From Pseudomonadales bacterium (lineage in GTDB: Bacteria; Pseudomonadota; Gammaproteobacteria; Pseudomonadales; JANQJO01): a DNA stretch of 48,891 bases. The translations under genes and the position numbers were made by a program. Positions 25,348-34,407 of the stretch are shown piece after piece; the first letter of the stretch is position 1; each line of letters opens with the position of its first letter. Under the pieces are notes generated by a model that saw nothing but the letters and a program-made list of their open reading frames with translations, did not search any database and had not been told where the DNA came from. The stretch covers positions 1 to 48,891 of the forward strand of contig JANQJO010000098.1 in the NCBI GenBank assembly GCA_028281605.1. The letters are read 5' to 3'.

Positions 25348-25526
25348 GTGTTATCCATTTGGCATACAAAGTTTTTAAGAGCTAATAAAGAATAGCAAAA
25401 TTTATACCTATGCTAATATCTGATTAAACATAAAAGCTAAAATCAGATATCAATACTTTATTTTGATGTTCAGGCATAAACTTTGCAAATTTTATTTTGA
25501 TAAGTGTGACGGGAGGAAAAAGGTTC
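25348..25526. promoter_or_regulatory. Divergent promoter region of the glycan cluster
   Basis: A 179-base AT-rich spacer between two divergent oxygenase genes. It must contain promoters for both directions. Candidate AT-rich hexamers are plentiful and I could not choose among them. No clear operator was found. Confidence 0.4.
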
Positions 25527-27665
25527 ATGTCAAAAGTCAATCAGGCCATTCATCTGGTAAAGGAAATTGAAGGTGAACGCTATTTTCTCAGTCATGAAGG
25601 TGATAAAAATATTATTCATCATTTTGAAGATGAACATCAATATGGTTGCCTCATTCGTCACTCACAGTTTCATTTTGAAAGACATGGTAATCTAATTGAT
25701 ACCACGCTCAATGATGAAGGTTTTGAAAAACTTAATAAAATTTTGCCTGCTAAAACTTGTAAAAAAATTATACGGCACCTGCAAGAAGGAGGGGATTATT
25801 TTAAATTAAAAGAAGGTGCTATGAATTTATTTGAGTCTGTTTTGACAGAAAATTTAGATAAAAAAATTATATCTCATTTTAAAAGTGAATATATGCCACT
25901 TTGGTATAATTTTACAGTGGATACTTGGGAGTCTACTAGAAACAGCTGTTCTTTTAAATGGCATTGTGATGGAGGGCCTTCAAAGCACTTGAAGATTATG
26001 GTCTATCTAAATGCAGTAGAAGAGCATGGAGGCAACACTTATTTTGGCACTATTAAGGCCACACAAGCTTTAAAGCAATTAGGTTATATATTTTGTGCTG
26101 TTGGACAAAGAAAGGAAAATATTATCCCATTGGTACGAGCTTATGACATTCCTTTTAAAGAAAGTTCATTTGATTTAGGAGCTGGTGATGCTGTGATTTT
26201 TAACCCTTATGAAGTCATGCATCGTGGTAAACAACCTTGCCAGGAAAAAACGCGTTATGTTTTGCACATGTGTTTGGTACCAGCTCCCATACATTGGCGT
26301 AAAGCGATTGAAACTATCCGTTGGCCTACTCCCGATTATTGTGATTTTATTAATATTTTCAACTTAGTGGCCGATGCCAGTCATGTTTCCGGTTTAAAAA
26401 TACCCTCTCAAGATGATTTGGTTTTAATTGATCCCTTATATGAAGTGAACACTCCATCTTACATGGAGTATATTGTTAACGGTTTGTTTAGTCATTCCCA
26501 AGTGGCTGAAACCATGATTAATAACATCAGAGTCAATTCCAGAAATGAAACGCCACTTAATAGCCTTAAAGCTATCTTTGACTTTTGCAAACAACATTTT
26601 AATAAACAAATAGATTGGAGCAAGCCTGTTGATCCAAGATTGATTTCTTTTTTGCAAGATGTAGCTACTTACGAAAAAGATGCAATTGAGCATTCTCATG
26701 TTTATCAAGAAAAAAACAAACCAAGACCAGAAGCAATTTTTTGGCCTGACCCCGACCACAAACGCCACCCCCAAAAGATAAATGGAATTCTACCTTATGT
26801 TGAACAACAGCTTGCTTTAGATAAAGATTCAGCTATTGGTTCAGCAGGCAGTTGCTTTGCTTTTGAGATTTCCAAACAGCTGCAAATGCAAGGGTTTAAT
26901 TATATTGTCACCGAGAGAGCTGATGATCCAAATTTAGGTGTATGGGTCGACGGTTATGAATCAGGTGATTATGCGCGTTTTTGTGCTAATTATGGTATTT
27001 TGTTTAATACACCTAGTTTCAAGCAATTGGCTGAAAAAGCGTTTCAAAAAAAGAAGTTCTATAAATTATTAAGTAAAGAAGGCAATAATCTTTACATGGA
27101 TCCTTATCGAGAAAATGTGTATTTTAATTCACCAGAGGCTTATCTTAACGATTACAATAAACATCTAAAAGCGGTGCGAGAAGCTTTTTTGGCCTGTGAA
27201 GTTTTTATTATCACTTTAGGTTTAAATGAATGTTGGCAATTTAAAACTGACAACACAGTCATGTCTCGCAACCCTAAACATAGCATGTACCATTTGTTAC
27301 AACCCAAGGTGTTAACGGTCGCAGAAAATGTAGAGAATTTGCAATGTTTTTTAGATATTGTGCGAGAGTATAACCCTCAATTTAAAGTGATTGTTTCTTT
27401 GTCTCCTGTGCCTTTTTTGGCAACAACACAGGCCAAAGACAAACATGTAATTACTGCTAATTGTCATTCTAAATCGGTGTTACGTGTAGCAGCCGAAGAG
27501 TTCGTGGTACAAAACGAAGGTGTTTATTATTTTCCCAGTTTTGAGTTGGTAACACAATGTATTGAGCAGGCATGGGAGCGGGATAATCGTCATGTGAAAC
27601 CGCAAGCAGTTAAACAGGTGATGCGTTTATTTAAAGAAATGTTTGTGGCTAAACAGGATCGATAA
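25527..27665 (+). CDS. Fused 2OG-Fe(II) oxygenase and GSCFA-domain protein
   Basis: A 712-residue protein. Residues ~95-255 form a PhyH-like oxygenase: His146/Asp148 (KWHCDGGPS), His232 (VMHRGKQP) and Arg243 (KTRYVLH). The second half begins with the motif that names the GSCFA family (GSAGSCFAFEISKQLQ, residues 438-453) and continues with FIITLGLNECW and IVSLSPVPFLAT, as in the SGNH/GDSL-like GSCFA hydrolases. In those, Ser442 would be the nucleophile. The expected job is acyl/ester cleavage or transfer on a glycan joined to a hydroxylation step. The ATG at 25527 is chosen because GGGAGGAAAAAGG precedes it. It is transcribed away from the rest of the cluster. Confidence 0.8.
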   Translation: MSKVNQAIHLVKEIEGERYFLSHEGDKNIIHHFEDEHQYGCLIRHSQFHFERHGNLIDTTLNDEGFEKLNKILPAKTCKKIIRHLQEGGDYFKLKEGAMNLFESVLTENLDKKIISHFKSEYMPLWYNFTVDTWESTRNSCSFKWHCDGGPSKHLKIMVYLNAVEEHGGNTYFGTIKATQALKQLGYIFCAVGQRKENIIPLVRAYDIPFKESSFDLGAGDAVIFNPYEVMHRGKQPCQEKTRYVLHMCLVPAPIHWRKAIETIRWPTPDYCDFINIFNLVADASHVSGLKIPSQDDLVLIDPLYEVNTPSYMEYIVNGLFSHSQVAETMINNIRVNSRNETPLNSLKAIFDFCKQHFNKQIDWSKPVDPRLISFLQDVATYEKDAIEHSHVYQEKNKPRPEAIFWPDPDHKRHPQKINGILPYVEQQLALDKDSAIGSAGSCFAFEISKQLQMQGFNYIVTERADDPNLGVWVDGYESGDYARFCANYGILFNTPSFKQLAEKAFQKKKFYKLLSKEGNNLYMDPYRENVYFNSPEAYLNDYNKHLKAVREAFLACEVFIITLGLNECWQFKTDNTVMSRNPKHSMYHLLQPKVLTVAENVENLQCFLDIVREYNPQFKVIVSLSPVPFLATTQAKDKHVITANCHSKSVLRVAAEEFVVQNEGVYYFPSFELVTQCIEQAWERDNRHVKPQAVKQVMRLFKEMFVAKQDR

Positions 27666-27874
27666 TATTAAACCTAGTCGTAACATATTCACTTTGAGGT
27701 ACAAAGGCTTCAGAATATTTGGGGAGGACAAGGTAAACCACGGCAAATCTGGAAGAACCATTTTTTTAAAGGTATAGCTTGAGCTGAACTGCAGTTGCGC
27801 TAACCGAGTTAGGTTTGCGAAATTACAGATGCCCACACTAAAGAACATAAAACCTCTTTGCTCTCAGAGCGAAG

Positions 27875-28447
27875 CTAACGGATAAAGTTTAAACCACCAT
27901 TATCATTAAACCACAAAATTAATTTCTCAAACTCTTCTCTATCAGTACCTGAATAGTTTATCCAGTCGCTATATGTGACTGGTAGTGCATGCCCTGTTAT
28001 TTTTATGAGTTCCGCTCCTGCATGTAGCTGCCCTAACGCTTTCCTATGGTGGCCTGCTTGAATCCAATCCGAATACTCGATCGGTGATTTATGTCCTGTT
28101 ATTTCCTGAATTCGCATGTTTATATCATTCAGTTGGCTTGTGCATTCTGCATCAAGATCACACTGCTGGTGGCCGCTACTTCTTACAAGGATACTAATGG
28201 CTTCAAACAATGTACGAACATCGCTAGAGTTTGGCTCACTAACAGCAGGGCTTGTAGCTCGCGCAGCACGCATAGAGGCTAAAGCGTGTGCGCCGGCGGT
28301 TTCACTTACTTCACTTAATGTCTTTTCTACTTTACGCATAATGCTCTGGCTCTGCATTTTCTCTTGCGATGTTCTTCCTGCAGTTAGATCTCCGTCTTCT
28401 CCCCTTGAGAGGGGTGCTTCTCTACTCACTTTACCTAATTCTTGCAT
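27875..28447 (-). CDS. Unrecognised 190-aa protein with a duplicated YSDW segment
   Basis: No known family recognised. The first ~60 residues are charged and polar without a signal peptide, and the middle has an Ala-rich helix (AHALASMRAARA). The C-terminal half contains a degenerate duplication: ITGHKSPIEYSDWIQAGHH (~117-135) and ITGHALPVTYSDWINYSGT (~150-168). The start ATG (28447) lies 57 bases from a 30-bp repeat shared with the left end of the window. The gene stands alone, and codon use looks less AT-biased than the flanking oxygenase gene. A secreted effector or a mobile-element passenger are both possible. A plus-strand frame over the same bases lacks this internal repeat and is judged a shadow. 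Confidence 0.5.
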   Translation of the reverse strand: MQELGKVSREAPLSRGEDGDLTAGRTSQEKMQSQSIMRKVEKTLSEVSETAGAHALASMRAARATSPAVSEPNSSDVRTLFEAISILVRSSGHQQCDLDAECTSQLNDINMRIQEITGHKSPIEYSDWIQAGHHRKALGQLHAGAELIKITGHALPVTYSDWINYSGTDREEFEKLILWFNDNGGLNFIR

Positions 28448-29016
28448 AAGTCAAAATATTCCCGTAGCTAAAGTTGATTCTGTTATGAGGCCTCAACTCA
28501 TTCTGTTTTGCTTCAGACGGAATTGGACAACTCGGATATTACAGTGAAAGAATCACTGTTAGGCTCCTAAAGTTACCTCCCGAGCGGAAAGCTGTCAAAC
28601 TAAAAATCGTGGGGGCCCAAAAAATATCCACTTGAACATGAGATCTACAAAAAGCTCGCTTCTAACACCAGCATGGTTTTTGATTATCTGAAAATGACTG
28701 AAAATACGATTCCCTAGTGGTTAGAACAAATTAGCTCTGGAACCGTCATTTTCATTATTTCGTCGTAAAAACCTTCTTCATTGGCCAATAAATTGTGAGA
28801 ATTGTATCACAAATCTTTCTTCTGGTGTTATCTTGAAAAGATTTATTGCATTATGTTATTAAATATATAGCAATAAGATATCTTTTTTGTCATTAAATTG
28901 ACTTTTATTTTTTTGATAAGTGTTTGATTAAGGGCGAATCAGATTGAGACAAGTATTTGATAAGGTTGGTTGGATTAACAGTCTTTAACTTATGTTAATG
29001 TGAACGAGGTCCTACT
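28448..29016. other. 569-base spacer with repeat C and an AT-rich promoter zone
   Basis: Apart from the repeat C copy at 28504-28533, the first half shows no coding signal. The part from ~28830 is very AT-rich and presumably carries the promoter of the di-heme peroxidase gene, whose start is preceded by CGAGGTCCTACT. No terminator or RNA gene was recognised. Confidence 0.5.
28504..28533. repeat. 30-bp repeat C, copy 2
   Basis: Identical over 30 bases to 166-195. It lies just upstream of the 190-aa orphan gene. See the copy at the left end of the window, where the same bases truncate a transposase. Confidence 0.7.
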
Positions 29017-30363
29017 ATGATTCTACGATTAATTGTTTGTTTGTCGATGATGTTTCTTCCTTTGTCTGTGTCAGCGTACGATCGGTTGCCACCACCTGTA
29101 AAGGACAAGGATTTTTATGATAATGGTCGCCCTGATCCTATGAAAGTTGAGTTGGGACGATTTTTATTTTATGACAAAATTTTAAGTGGTAATAAAAATA
29201 TTTCTTGCGGCACTTGCCATCATTCTTTGAGCAATACAGGTGATGGTTTATCGTTGTCGGTGGGTGAGGGTGCCAATGGTTTGGGTGTGACTCGTAACAC
29301 TGGGTTAGGAGAAAACGCTGTTGTTGAGCGAGTGCCTCGTAATGCGCCGCCGCTTTTTAATTTGGGAGCAAAATCTTTTACCACAATGTTTCACGATGGC
29401 CGTGTTACTGTTGATCCTGAGCAGCCCAGTGGTTTTATTTCTCCAGCTGGAGATGATCTGCCTTTGACTTTGGATAATGTGCTGGCCGCACAAGCAATGT
29501 TCCCCGTGACTTCTGGTACTGAAATGGCAGGGCAACGTGGTGAAAACAGTGTTGCAGATGCAGCGGCCGATGGAAACTTAGCAGGTCCTGGCGGTGTTTG
29601 GGAACAGTTGGCTGAACGTTTAATGGATATTGAAGAATATGCTGATATGTTTGTCGAGGTTTTTGCACTAGGCTCGAAAAGTGAAATTACTTTTGCGCAC
29701 GTTGCTAATGCCATTGCTGCGTTTGAAGCTGTTACTTGGCGTGCCGATAACAGTGCCTTTGATAAATTTTTGCGTGGGGATTTTAAAGCATTAAGTTTGC
29801 GTCAGCTTATTGGAATGAAGTTGTTTTATGGTAAAGCGCGTTGTAGCCATTGTCATAGCGGCACTTTTCAAAGTGATGGTAAGTTTCACTCAATTGCCAT
29901 GCCTCAAATTGGTCCGGGTAAGGGGGATGGCGTCAATTTTCATGAAGATTTTGGTCGTGAACGTGTGACACAGGATATTGAAGATCGATACCGGTTTCGC
30001 ACCCCACCATTACGTAATGTTGCCTTAACGGGTCCATGGGGACATGATGGTGCTTATAATACGCTGCGTGGCGTATTAGAGCATCATATTAATCCTGTAA
30101 AGTCGTTGATGATGTACAATTGTCGTCAGGAGCCGGTACTACCTTCCCGAAAGGATTTGGATGCGATAGATTGTTTGACGCATGAAAACCTCAATGTGTT
30201 GGAGCAAATCGCTAGCAGTAATGAGTTGCGTCCTAACCAGTTGGGTCAGAGACATATTGATTACTTGTTGGAATTTCTCAATGCGTTGACCGATAGTGGT
30301 AGCCTTGATTTGCGTGCAGATGTTCCAAAACGAGTGCCGAGCGGTTTACCGATTGTGGAATAA
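29017..30363 (+). CDS. Di-heme cytochrome c peroxidase / MauG family protein
   Basis: A 448-residue periplasmic protein. The signal peptide is MILRLIVCLSMMFLPLSVSA. Two c-type heme sites are visible: CGTCH (64-68) and CSHCH (276-280), the normal two-domain layout of bacterial di-heme peroxidases and MauG-like oxidases. Conserved surroundings include LGRFLFYDKILSGNKNISC, FHDGR, FRTPPLRNVALTGPWGHDGAYNTL. The family uses H2O2, either to detoxify it or to oxidise a protein or metabolite. The length (longer than a classic CCP at ~320-340) and the inserted region ~85-190 favour the MauG-like branch. It is a monocistronic gene followed by a repeat B and a strong hairpin. Confidence 0.88.
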   Translation: MILRLIVCLSMMFLPLSVSAYDRLPPPVKDKDFYDNGRPDPMKVELGRFLFYDKILSGNKNISCGTCHHSLSNTGDGLSLSVGEGANGLGVTRNTGLGENAVVERVPRNAPPLFNLGAKSFTTMFHDGRVTVDPEQPSGFISPAGDDLPLTLDNVLAAQAMFPVTSGTEMAGQRGENSVADAAADGNLAGPGGVWEQLAERLMDIEEYADMFVEVFALGSKSEITFAHVANAIAAFEAVTWRADNSAFDKFLRGDFKALSLRQLIGMKLFYGKARCSHCHSGTFQSDGKFHSIAMPQIGPGKGDGVNFHEDFGRERVTQDIEDRYRFRTPPLRNVALTGPWGHDGAYNTLRGVLEHHINPVKSLMMYNCRQEPVLPSRKDLDAIDCLTHENLNVLEQIASSNELRPNQLGQRHIDYLLEFLNALTDSGSLDLRADVPKRVPSGLPIVE

Positions 30364-30370
30364 AGATGAA

Positions 30371-30420
30371 ACAGCCATAAGCGATGCAATAAGTGTCACC
30401 CCAAGTGATGAAAATGGTAA
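30371..30420 (+). repeat. Repeat family B copy after the peroxidase gene
   Basis: ACAGCCATAAGCGATGCAAT through GTGTCACCCCAAGTGATGAAAA matches the consensus, but the right arm is shortened (GGTAA follows directly). It lies eight bases after the stop codon. Confidence 0.75.
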
Positions 30421-30436
30421 ATAATAAGAAACACAG

Positions 30437-30470
30437 AATAAGTGTCCTCTCTAGGGAGAGGGCACTTATT
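30437..30470. terminator. Strong hairpin between convergent genes, probable bidirectional terminator
   Basis: A 15-bp stem (30437-30451 with 30456-30470, one G-T pair) closes on a four-base TAGG loop. It separates the peroxidase gene from the convergent DUF4340-type gene. The minus-strand side is followed by a T-rich stretch (CTGTGTTTCTTATT), so it is a better terminator for the ABC operon than for the peroxidase. Confidence 0.65.
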
Positions 30471-30480
30471 CCATTAATGA

Positions 30481-31479
30481 TTAACTGCTTGGTGTTGTTG
30501 TTGCAGCATTATCTATCGGTGTATTTTCCAAGGGTTCTCCTGCCGGTGTCGTTGATACTGTTTCTGGTATTGCTTCGAACAGTTCAGAGCGTTTTGTATT
30601 GACTAATTTGTCTCCCTGGGCTTTGTTTAGTTTAAAATAAAGCGGTGAAGAGGAGCTTTTGAGTACATAGTAATTTTCGTCTTTGGGCAATGATACTGTG
30701 TAGTTGAGTTTTGTTCCATCTGTTTTGTTGATTGCCAGTGTGAGAGTAGGGTTCGCTTGATTGAAGCTTTCTTCGGCGGTTTCACTTAAAGCTTCCTCTA
30801 CAGATAGGTTGGCCAACTGGTTCACGAAGGTTTGTACAGTTTCTGTTTTGGTTTTTTCTTTCTCAGTTAAGTCAGTGAGCTTCCAGATTTGATTCTCTTG
30901 TGTGAGTGTAAACGCTTCTGAGCTGAGCGTTTGGATATTGTCAGTATCCATACGAAACAGTTTTCGGTTGAACCAGTCTTTAGCATTAGAGTTCGCTTGG
31001 AAATTACTGAAGCTGATGGTATAGACTTCTGCTTCGCCTGCTACTCTTGCATGGGTTTTTCGGTAGCCAGGAGATGTGCCTAAATATAAACTTCCCATAC
31101 TCTTATCGCCCTGAGAAAATGTCAGCTTTCTTTGGTGTGTATTATCACTGACTTCAAATCTTTTATGGGCACTGTCGGTGGTTGCTGTTGGCCAGGTTTT
31201 AGTGAACCCTTCTAGCTTAGCCAGAAAATCATCTACTTTGTTGGCGTCAACGGCCAGTTTAAAGTAGTCGGGTAGTACCCACTGGTTATTTTCTTTTAAT
31301 AGTACTACAGATTCTTCATTGGGTGTTTGTATGGTGATTTTGTCTATGTTGGTCATAAATGGCAGTAATATTTCATCTTTTGTTGTATTTGAACTTGTTA
31401 GACCGTTTGCATTCATTAATACAACTAAGATGGCTTGTATGACCAGTAGGCCGGTGAGTGTTTTAATCCATTTTTGCAT
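30481..31479 (-). CDS. DUF4340 family protein of the Gld-type ABC operon
   Basis: A 332-residue protein with a single N-terminal membrane anchor (WIKTLTGLLVIQAILVVLM) and the rest outside the cytoplasm. The repeated pattern of IDKITIQTPNEESVVLLKENNQWVL and YLGTSPGYRKTHARVAGEAEVYTI is typical of DUF4340 proteins, which almost always follow a GldG-like ABC auxiliary protein, as here (15-base gap). The biochemical role is unknown. The C-terminus is Thr/Pro-rich and disordered. AAGGAG ten bases upstream supports the ATG. Confidence 0.8.
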   Translation of the reverse strand: MQKWIKTLTGLLVIQAILVVLMNANGLTSSNTTKDEILLPFMTNIDKITIQTPNEESVVLLKENNQWVLPDYFKLAVDANKVDDFLAKLEGFTKTWPTATTDSAHKRFEVSDNTHQRKLTFSQGDKSMGSLYLGTSPGYRKTHARVAGEAEVYTISFSNFQANSNAKDWFNRKLFRMDTDNIQTLSSEAFTLTQENQIWKLTDLTEKEKTKTETVQTFVNQLANLSVEEALSETAEESFNQANPTLTLAINKTDGTKLNYTVSLPKDENYYVLKSSSSPLYFKLNKAQGDKLVNTKRSELFEAIPETVSTTPAGEPLENTPIDNAATTTPSS

Positions 31480-31494
31480 TTTTGGTGTTCTCCT

Positions 31495-34407
31495 TCAGTT
31501 CAAGGCTGATTGGTAGCGTTGTAGTGTACTTGCTTTTATTGTGCGGTTAATACCAAACAACAATATGATGCCCAGTCCAATCAATCCATAGTTTAGATAT
31601 TCCCAAAATAATTGCTCTTGCCGCTCTAAGTTAGGTAGGGTGCGAGAAAAGTGACCGCGATTACGAATGCTCAAGAGTTCCCGATCTTCTAGAGACCAAT
31701 CTACAGTGTTTTGTAGGAGTTGCATTGAGTTTCGATATAGGGTGCGCGTTGCTGAGCTGACCAATTGTAGGGTTTGGTCTGTAACAAACTCGTTAGAGGC
31801 AAAGACGATTAGACGTGCTGACTCTGCAGAGCGAGTAATGACACTGTTGATTTGTCCTATTTCATTGCTTTCGACATCATTCTCTTCTGAGTTTTCATCT
31901 GTATCGGTTGTCTCTTCTGTGTTGGAAGCTTCAGCTGTGTACAAAGGGGAATCTTTGTCTTTAAAGTAAGAATTGAAACGCCCTTCTAAGGCAGCGGCGA
32001 CTAAGTAGGACTGTGGTGTGCCGACAGGGGTAAAACCGGATTGGCTTGGATCATTTAGATTGGGCAAGATATTCAAAGAATTAGAGAGCCAAGACTCTTT
32101 AGAAGAGCTTAAAAGTTCTGTGACTTTGATAAATGAGTTGTTGGTGTTGTTAATGTCCAGTGGTGTTGCCCAATTAAGTGTTATTTGCTGTAAGCCCGCT
32201 AGCATGCCCGCTTCTGGGTTTAAGCCTTGATCGCGAATATCGACAAAATAAGGGTAATCTAACATACGCATTTCTTGAAAGGTAAAGCCACCGACTTGAC
32301 GTTTGACCGGTATCGGAAAAGGGGCATTTTGAGGATCTAGAACCATGCCTTCTTTGAAAGTAATGCCTTGATGTTGCAGCCAGTCTTCAAGCCCAGAGGT
32401 GTGTTTAGAGGCTGTTAAGTTAGCTCTTGATAGTTGAGTAGAGTAGGGGGAAGTGGCCGCAATGACAGTGCCACCCTTCATTAAAAACTGATCGATGGCA
32501 AATAATTGGGTTTCACTCAACTCTTTGGGGGCAATCAGCATTAAGACATCAGTATCAGAAGGGACTGTACCATTGCTTAAGTCATTTTTCTGAATAGTGA
32601 GTTCCTGCTCCAGTAAATCCTCTAAGAAACCAAAATTCTTATTACCTGGCGCCATCATTTGTTGATGTGGGTGTGCGGGAGGACTAGGAGGTAACACCAG
32701 ATTGACCACCTTAGTAAAACCTGATGAAAAACGTTTTAAGCCTGCTTCCAGGTTGCGTTTAAATGCTTCTTGCGAGAGATCTTCAGGCAGGGCGACCTGT
32801 ATCATTTGGTCTTCCGATTGTAGCGTTAAATAGTAATAAAAAGTATTGTTACTAAATAAGCTGGTGGACATAGGCCTAAAACCGAATTCGTCCATCAGTT
32901 TTTGCGCCAAACTGCCATCGCCTTCCTCAGGGGGTTTAAAGCTGAAGCTAAAACGTTCTTGAGCGTCTTGCTTAAACGTTTCTAGGGTTGTTTGGATCTC
33001 CTGCTGAAAATTGGCTAAGGGCTCAGGGAGTTTATCTTTTGTAGAAACGTAGCCGATGAAGTTGACGGGTTTGCGGATTGTGGCAAATAAATCCCCTGTG
33101 CTTTGGTAGCCTTGAAGTGTTTTTTTAATGCTGCGAGTAATGTCATATTCAGGGTTACGCAATTTAACGTCAAGGTCTGTTTCACCCGTTTGTTTGACCT
33201 CGATCAATTCTTGAAAACTCAAGACTTCATATTGGTCTCCATATTGAATCAAAATATTAAAGTAAGAATTGACCAGCGAGGCTTGATATTTGTCTGAAAC
33301 TTGAAATGGAACAGGCTTAATACCGTATTTGGTATTGGCTTCATCTTCGAGTTCAGGGTTTGACAGAGGATCGACTAGCTCTGTTTTAATTTTGCCGTTA
33401 CCTGCTATTTCATACTCTTTAAGTAAGTTTTGTACTTCAGGCACTAGAGGAGCCAGCAAGGGGTGGGTTTTAGCGCTAAAATAACCTCGCAGCAATAATG
33501 GTTCTTGCAGTGTTTTAAGGTAGTTTTTAGTAGCCTCAGAGATAGAGTAAATATTGCCCTCCGTCAGGTCGACACGTGCGGTATTGACTTGCTGTAGCCA
33601 AAGGTTTCCTAAAATAAAGTTGCTTACCGCTAAAAAAGCTATGCTGCGCCATAGGCTGTGCTGCAAGGTTTTTTGTTTTTCAGCCCAGCGTTGGCTTTCT
33701 AGTGTGTAAGTGTTTAGAACTAAAAAGATCCCCATAATACTCAGGTAATAATACAGATCACGTGCATCGATCACACCTCTGGTAATAGAATCAAATCTAG
33801 AGCCTGTTCCCAACAGCTTTAGAAATTGGCTGCCCACATTGCCAACAAAGGCTGTGAGTACATCTGAACCTAAGATATAAAAGCAAAAGCAGATCAAGAT
33901 GGTCATTAACAGGCTGACAATTTGATTATCACTTTTAGAGCTTACCAGCAGACCAATTGAGATATAAGCAGCACCTAAAAGAGTGGTTGCAAGGTATGCA
34001 CCAATAACTGGGCCCCAGTCAAGACTGCCTAGGTAGGCAACGGTTAAAGGAATGGGGAGGGTCAGTAATAGAGCGAGCATCAATAAGAACAGGCATGCTA
34101 GAAATTTACCTAAAACAAATTGCAAAGAAGCCACTGGAGAGGTCATGACAAATTCTAAGGTGCCCATGCGACGTTCTTCGCTCCACATTTTCATGGTCAA
34201 GGCCCCTACTAAGAAAATCAGTAGTACAGGCATCCACTCAAATAAAGGCTTTACGTCAGCAATATTGCGTGCAAAGAAAGCTTCTACCCAAAAGAAAATG
34301 AATAGGTTGACGGCTAAGAAGCAAGCTAGAAAAATAAAAGCTACAGGTGATGCAAAAAAGATTTTGATTTCTTTTTTAGCAATACGGGAAAACACATTAC
34401 GCTGCAT
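31495..34407 (-). CDS. Fused ABC permease (GldF-like) and GldG-like auxiliary protein
   Basis: A 970-residue inner-membrane protein. Residues ~1-240 are an ABC-2 type permease with six membrane segments (KKEIKIFFASPVAFIFLACFLAV, MWSEERRMGTLEFVMTSPV motif). The following long periplasmic part (~290-930) matches the GldG/ABC-auxiliary family (NIYSISEATKNYLKTLQEPLLLRGYFS, LIAPKELSETQLFAIDQFLMKGGTVI), with a final membrane anchor (YGLIGLGIILLFGI). A Glu/Asp-rich insertion lies near ~835-855. In Bacteroidetes GldF and GldG are separate; fused versions with DUF4340 are common in gammaproteobacteria and are not proof of gliding. The ATG at 34407 is chosen because GGAGG lies seven bases upstream; it overlaps the ATPase gene by 11 bases. 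Confidence 0.88.
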   Translation of the reverse strand: MQRNVFSRIAKKEIKIFFASPVAFIFLACFLAVNLFIFFWVEAFFARNIADVKPLFEWMPVLLIFLVGALTMKMWSEERRMGTLEFVMTSPVASLQFVLGKFLACLFLLMLALLLTLPIPLTVAYLGSLDWGPVIGAYLATTLLGAAYISIGLLVSSKSDNQIVSLLMTILICFCFYILGSDVLTAFVGNVGSQFLKLLGTGSRFDSITRGVIDARDLYYYLSIMGIFLVLNTYTLESQRWAEKQKTLQHSLWRSIAFLAVSNFILGNLWLQQVNTARVDLTEGNIYSISEATKNYLKTLQEPLLLRGYFSAKTHPLLAPLVPEVQNLLKEYEIAGNGKIKTELVDPLSNPELEDEANTKYGIKPVPFQVSDKYQASLVNSYFNILIQYGDQYEVLSFQELIEVKQTGETDLDVKLRNPEYDITRSIKKTLQGYQSTGDLFATIRKPVNFIGYVSTKDKLPEPLANFQQEIQTTLETFKQDAQERFSFSFKPPEEGDGSLAQKLMDEFGFRPMSTSLFSNNTFYYYLTLQSEDQMIQVALPEDLSQEAFKRNLEAGLKRFSSGFTKVVNLVLPPSPPAHPHQQMMAPGNKNFGFLEDLLEQELTIQKNDLSNGTVPSDTDVLMLIAPKELSETQLFAIDQFLMKGGTVIAATSPYSTQLSRANLTASKHTSGLEDWLQHQGITFKEGMVLDPQNAPFPIPVKRQVGGFTFQEMRMLDYPYFVDIRDQGLNPEAGMLAGLQQITLNWATPLDINNTNNSFIKVTELLSSSKESWLSNSLNILPNLNDPSQSGFTPVGTPQSYLVAAALEGRFNSYFKDKDSPLYTAEASNTEETTDTDENSEENDVESNEIGQINSVITRSAESARLIVFASNEFVTDQTLQLVSSATRTLYRNSMQLLQNTVDWSLEDRELLSIRNRGHFSRTLPNLERQEQLFWEYLNYGLIGLGIILLFGINRTIKASTLQRYQSALN

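Noticed and set aside
28116..28547. 143-codon plus-strand frame opposite the 190-aa gene
   Set aside because: The minus-strand protein has a meaningful internal duplication; the plus-strand translation is Cys/Ser/Leu-rich shadow-like sequence.
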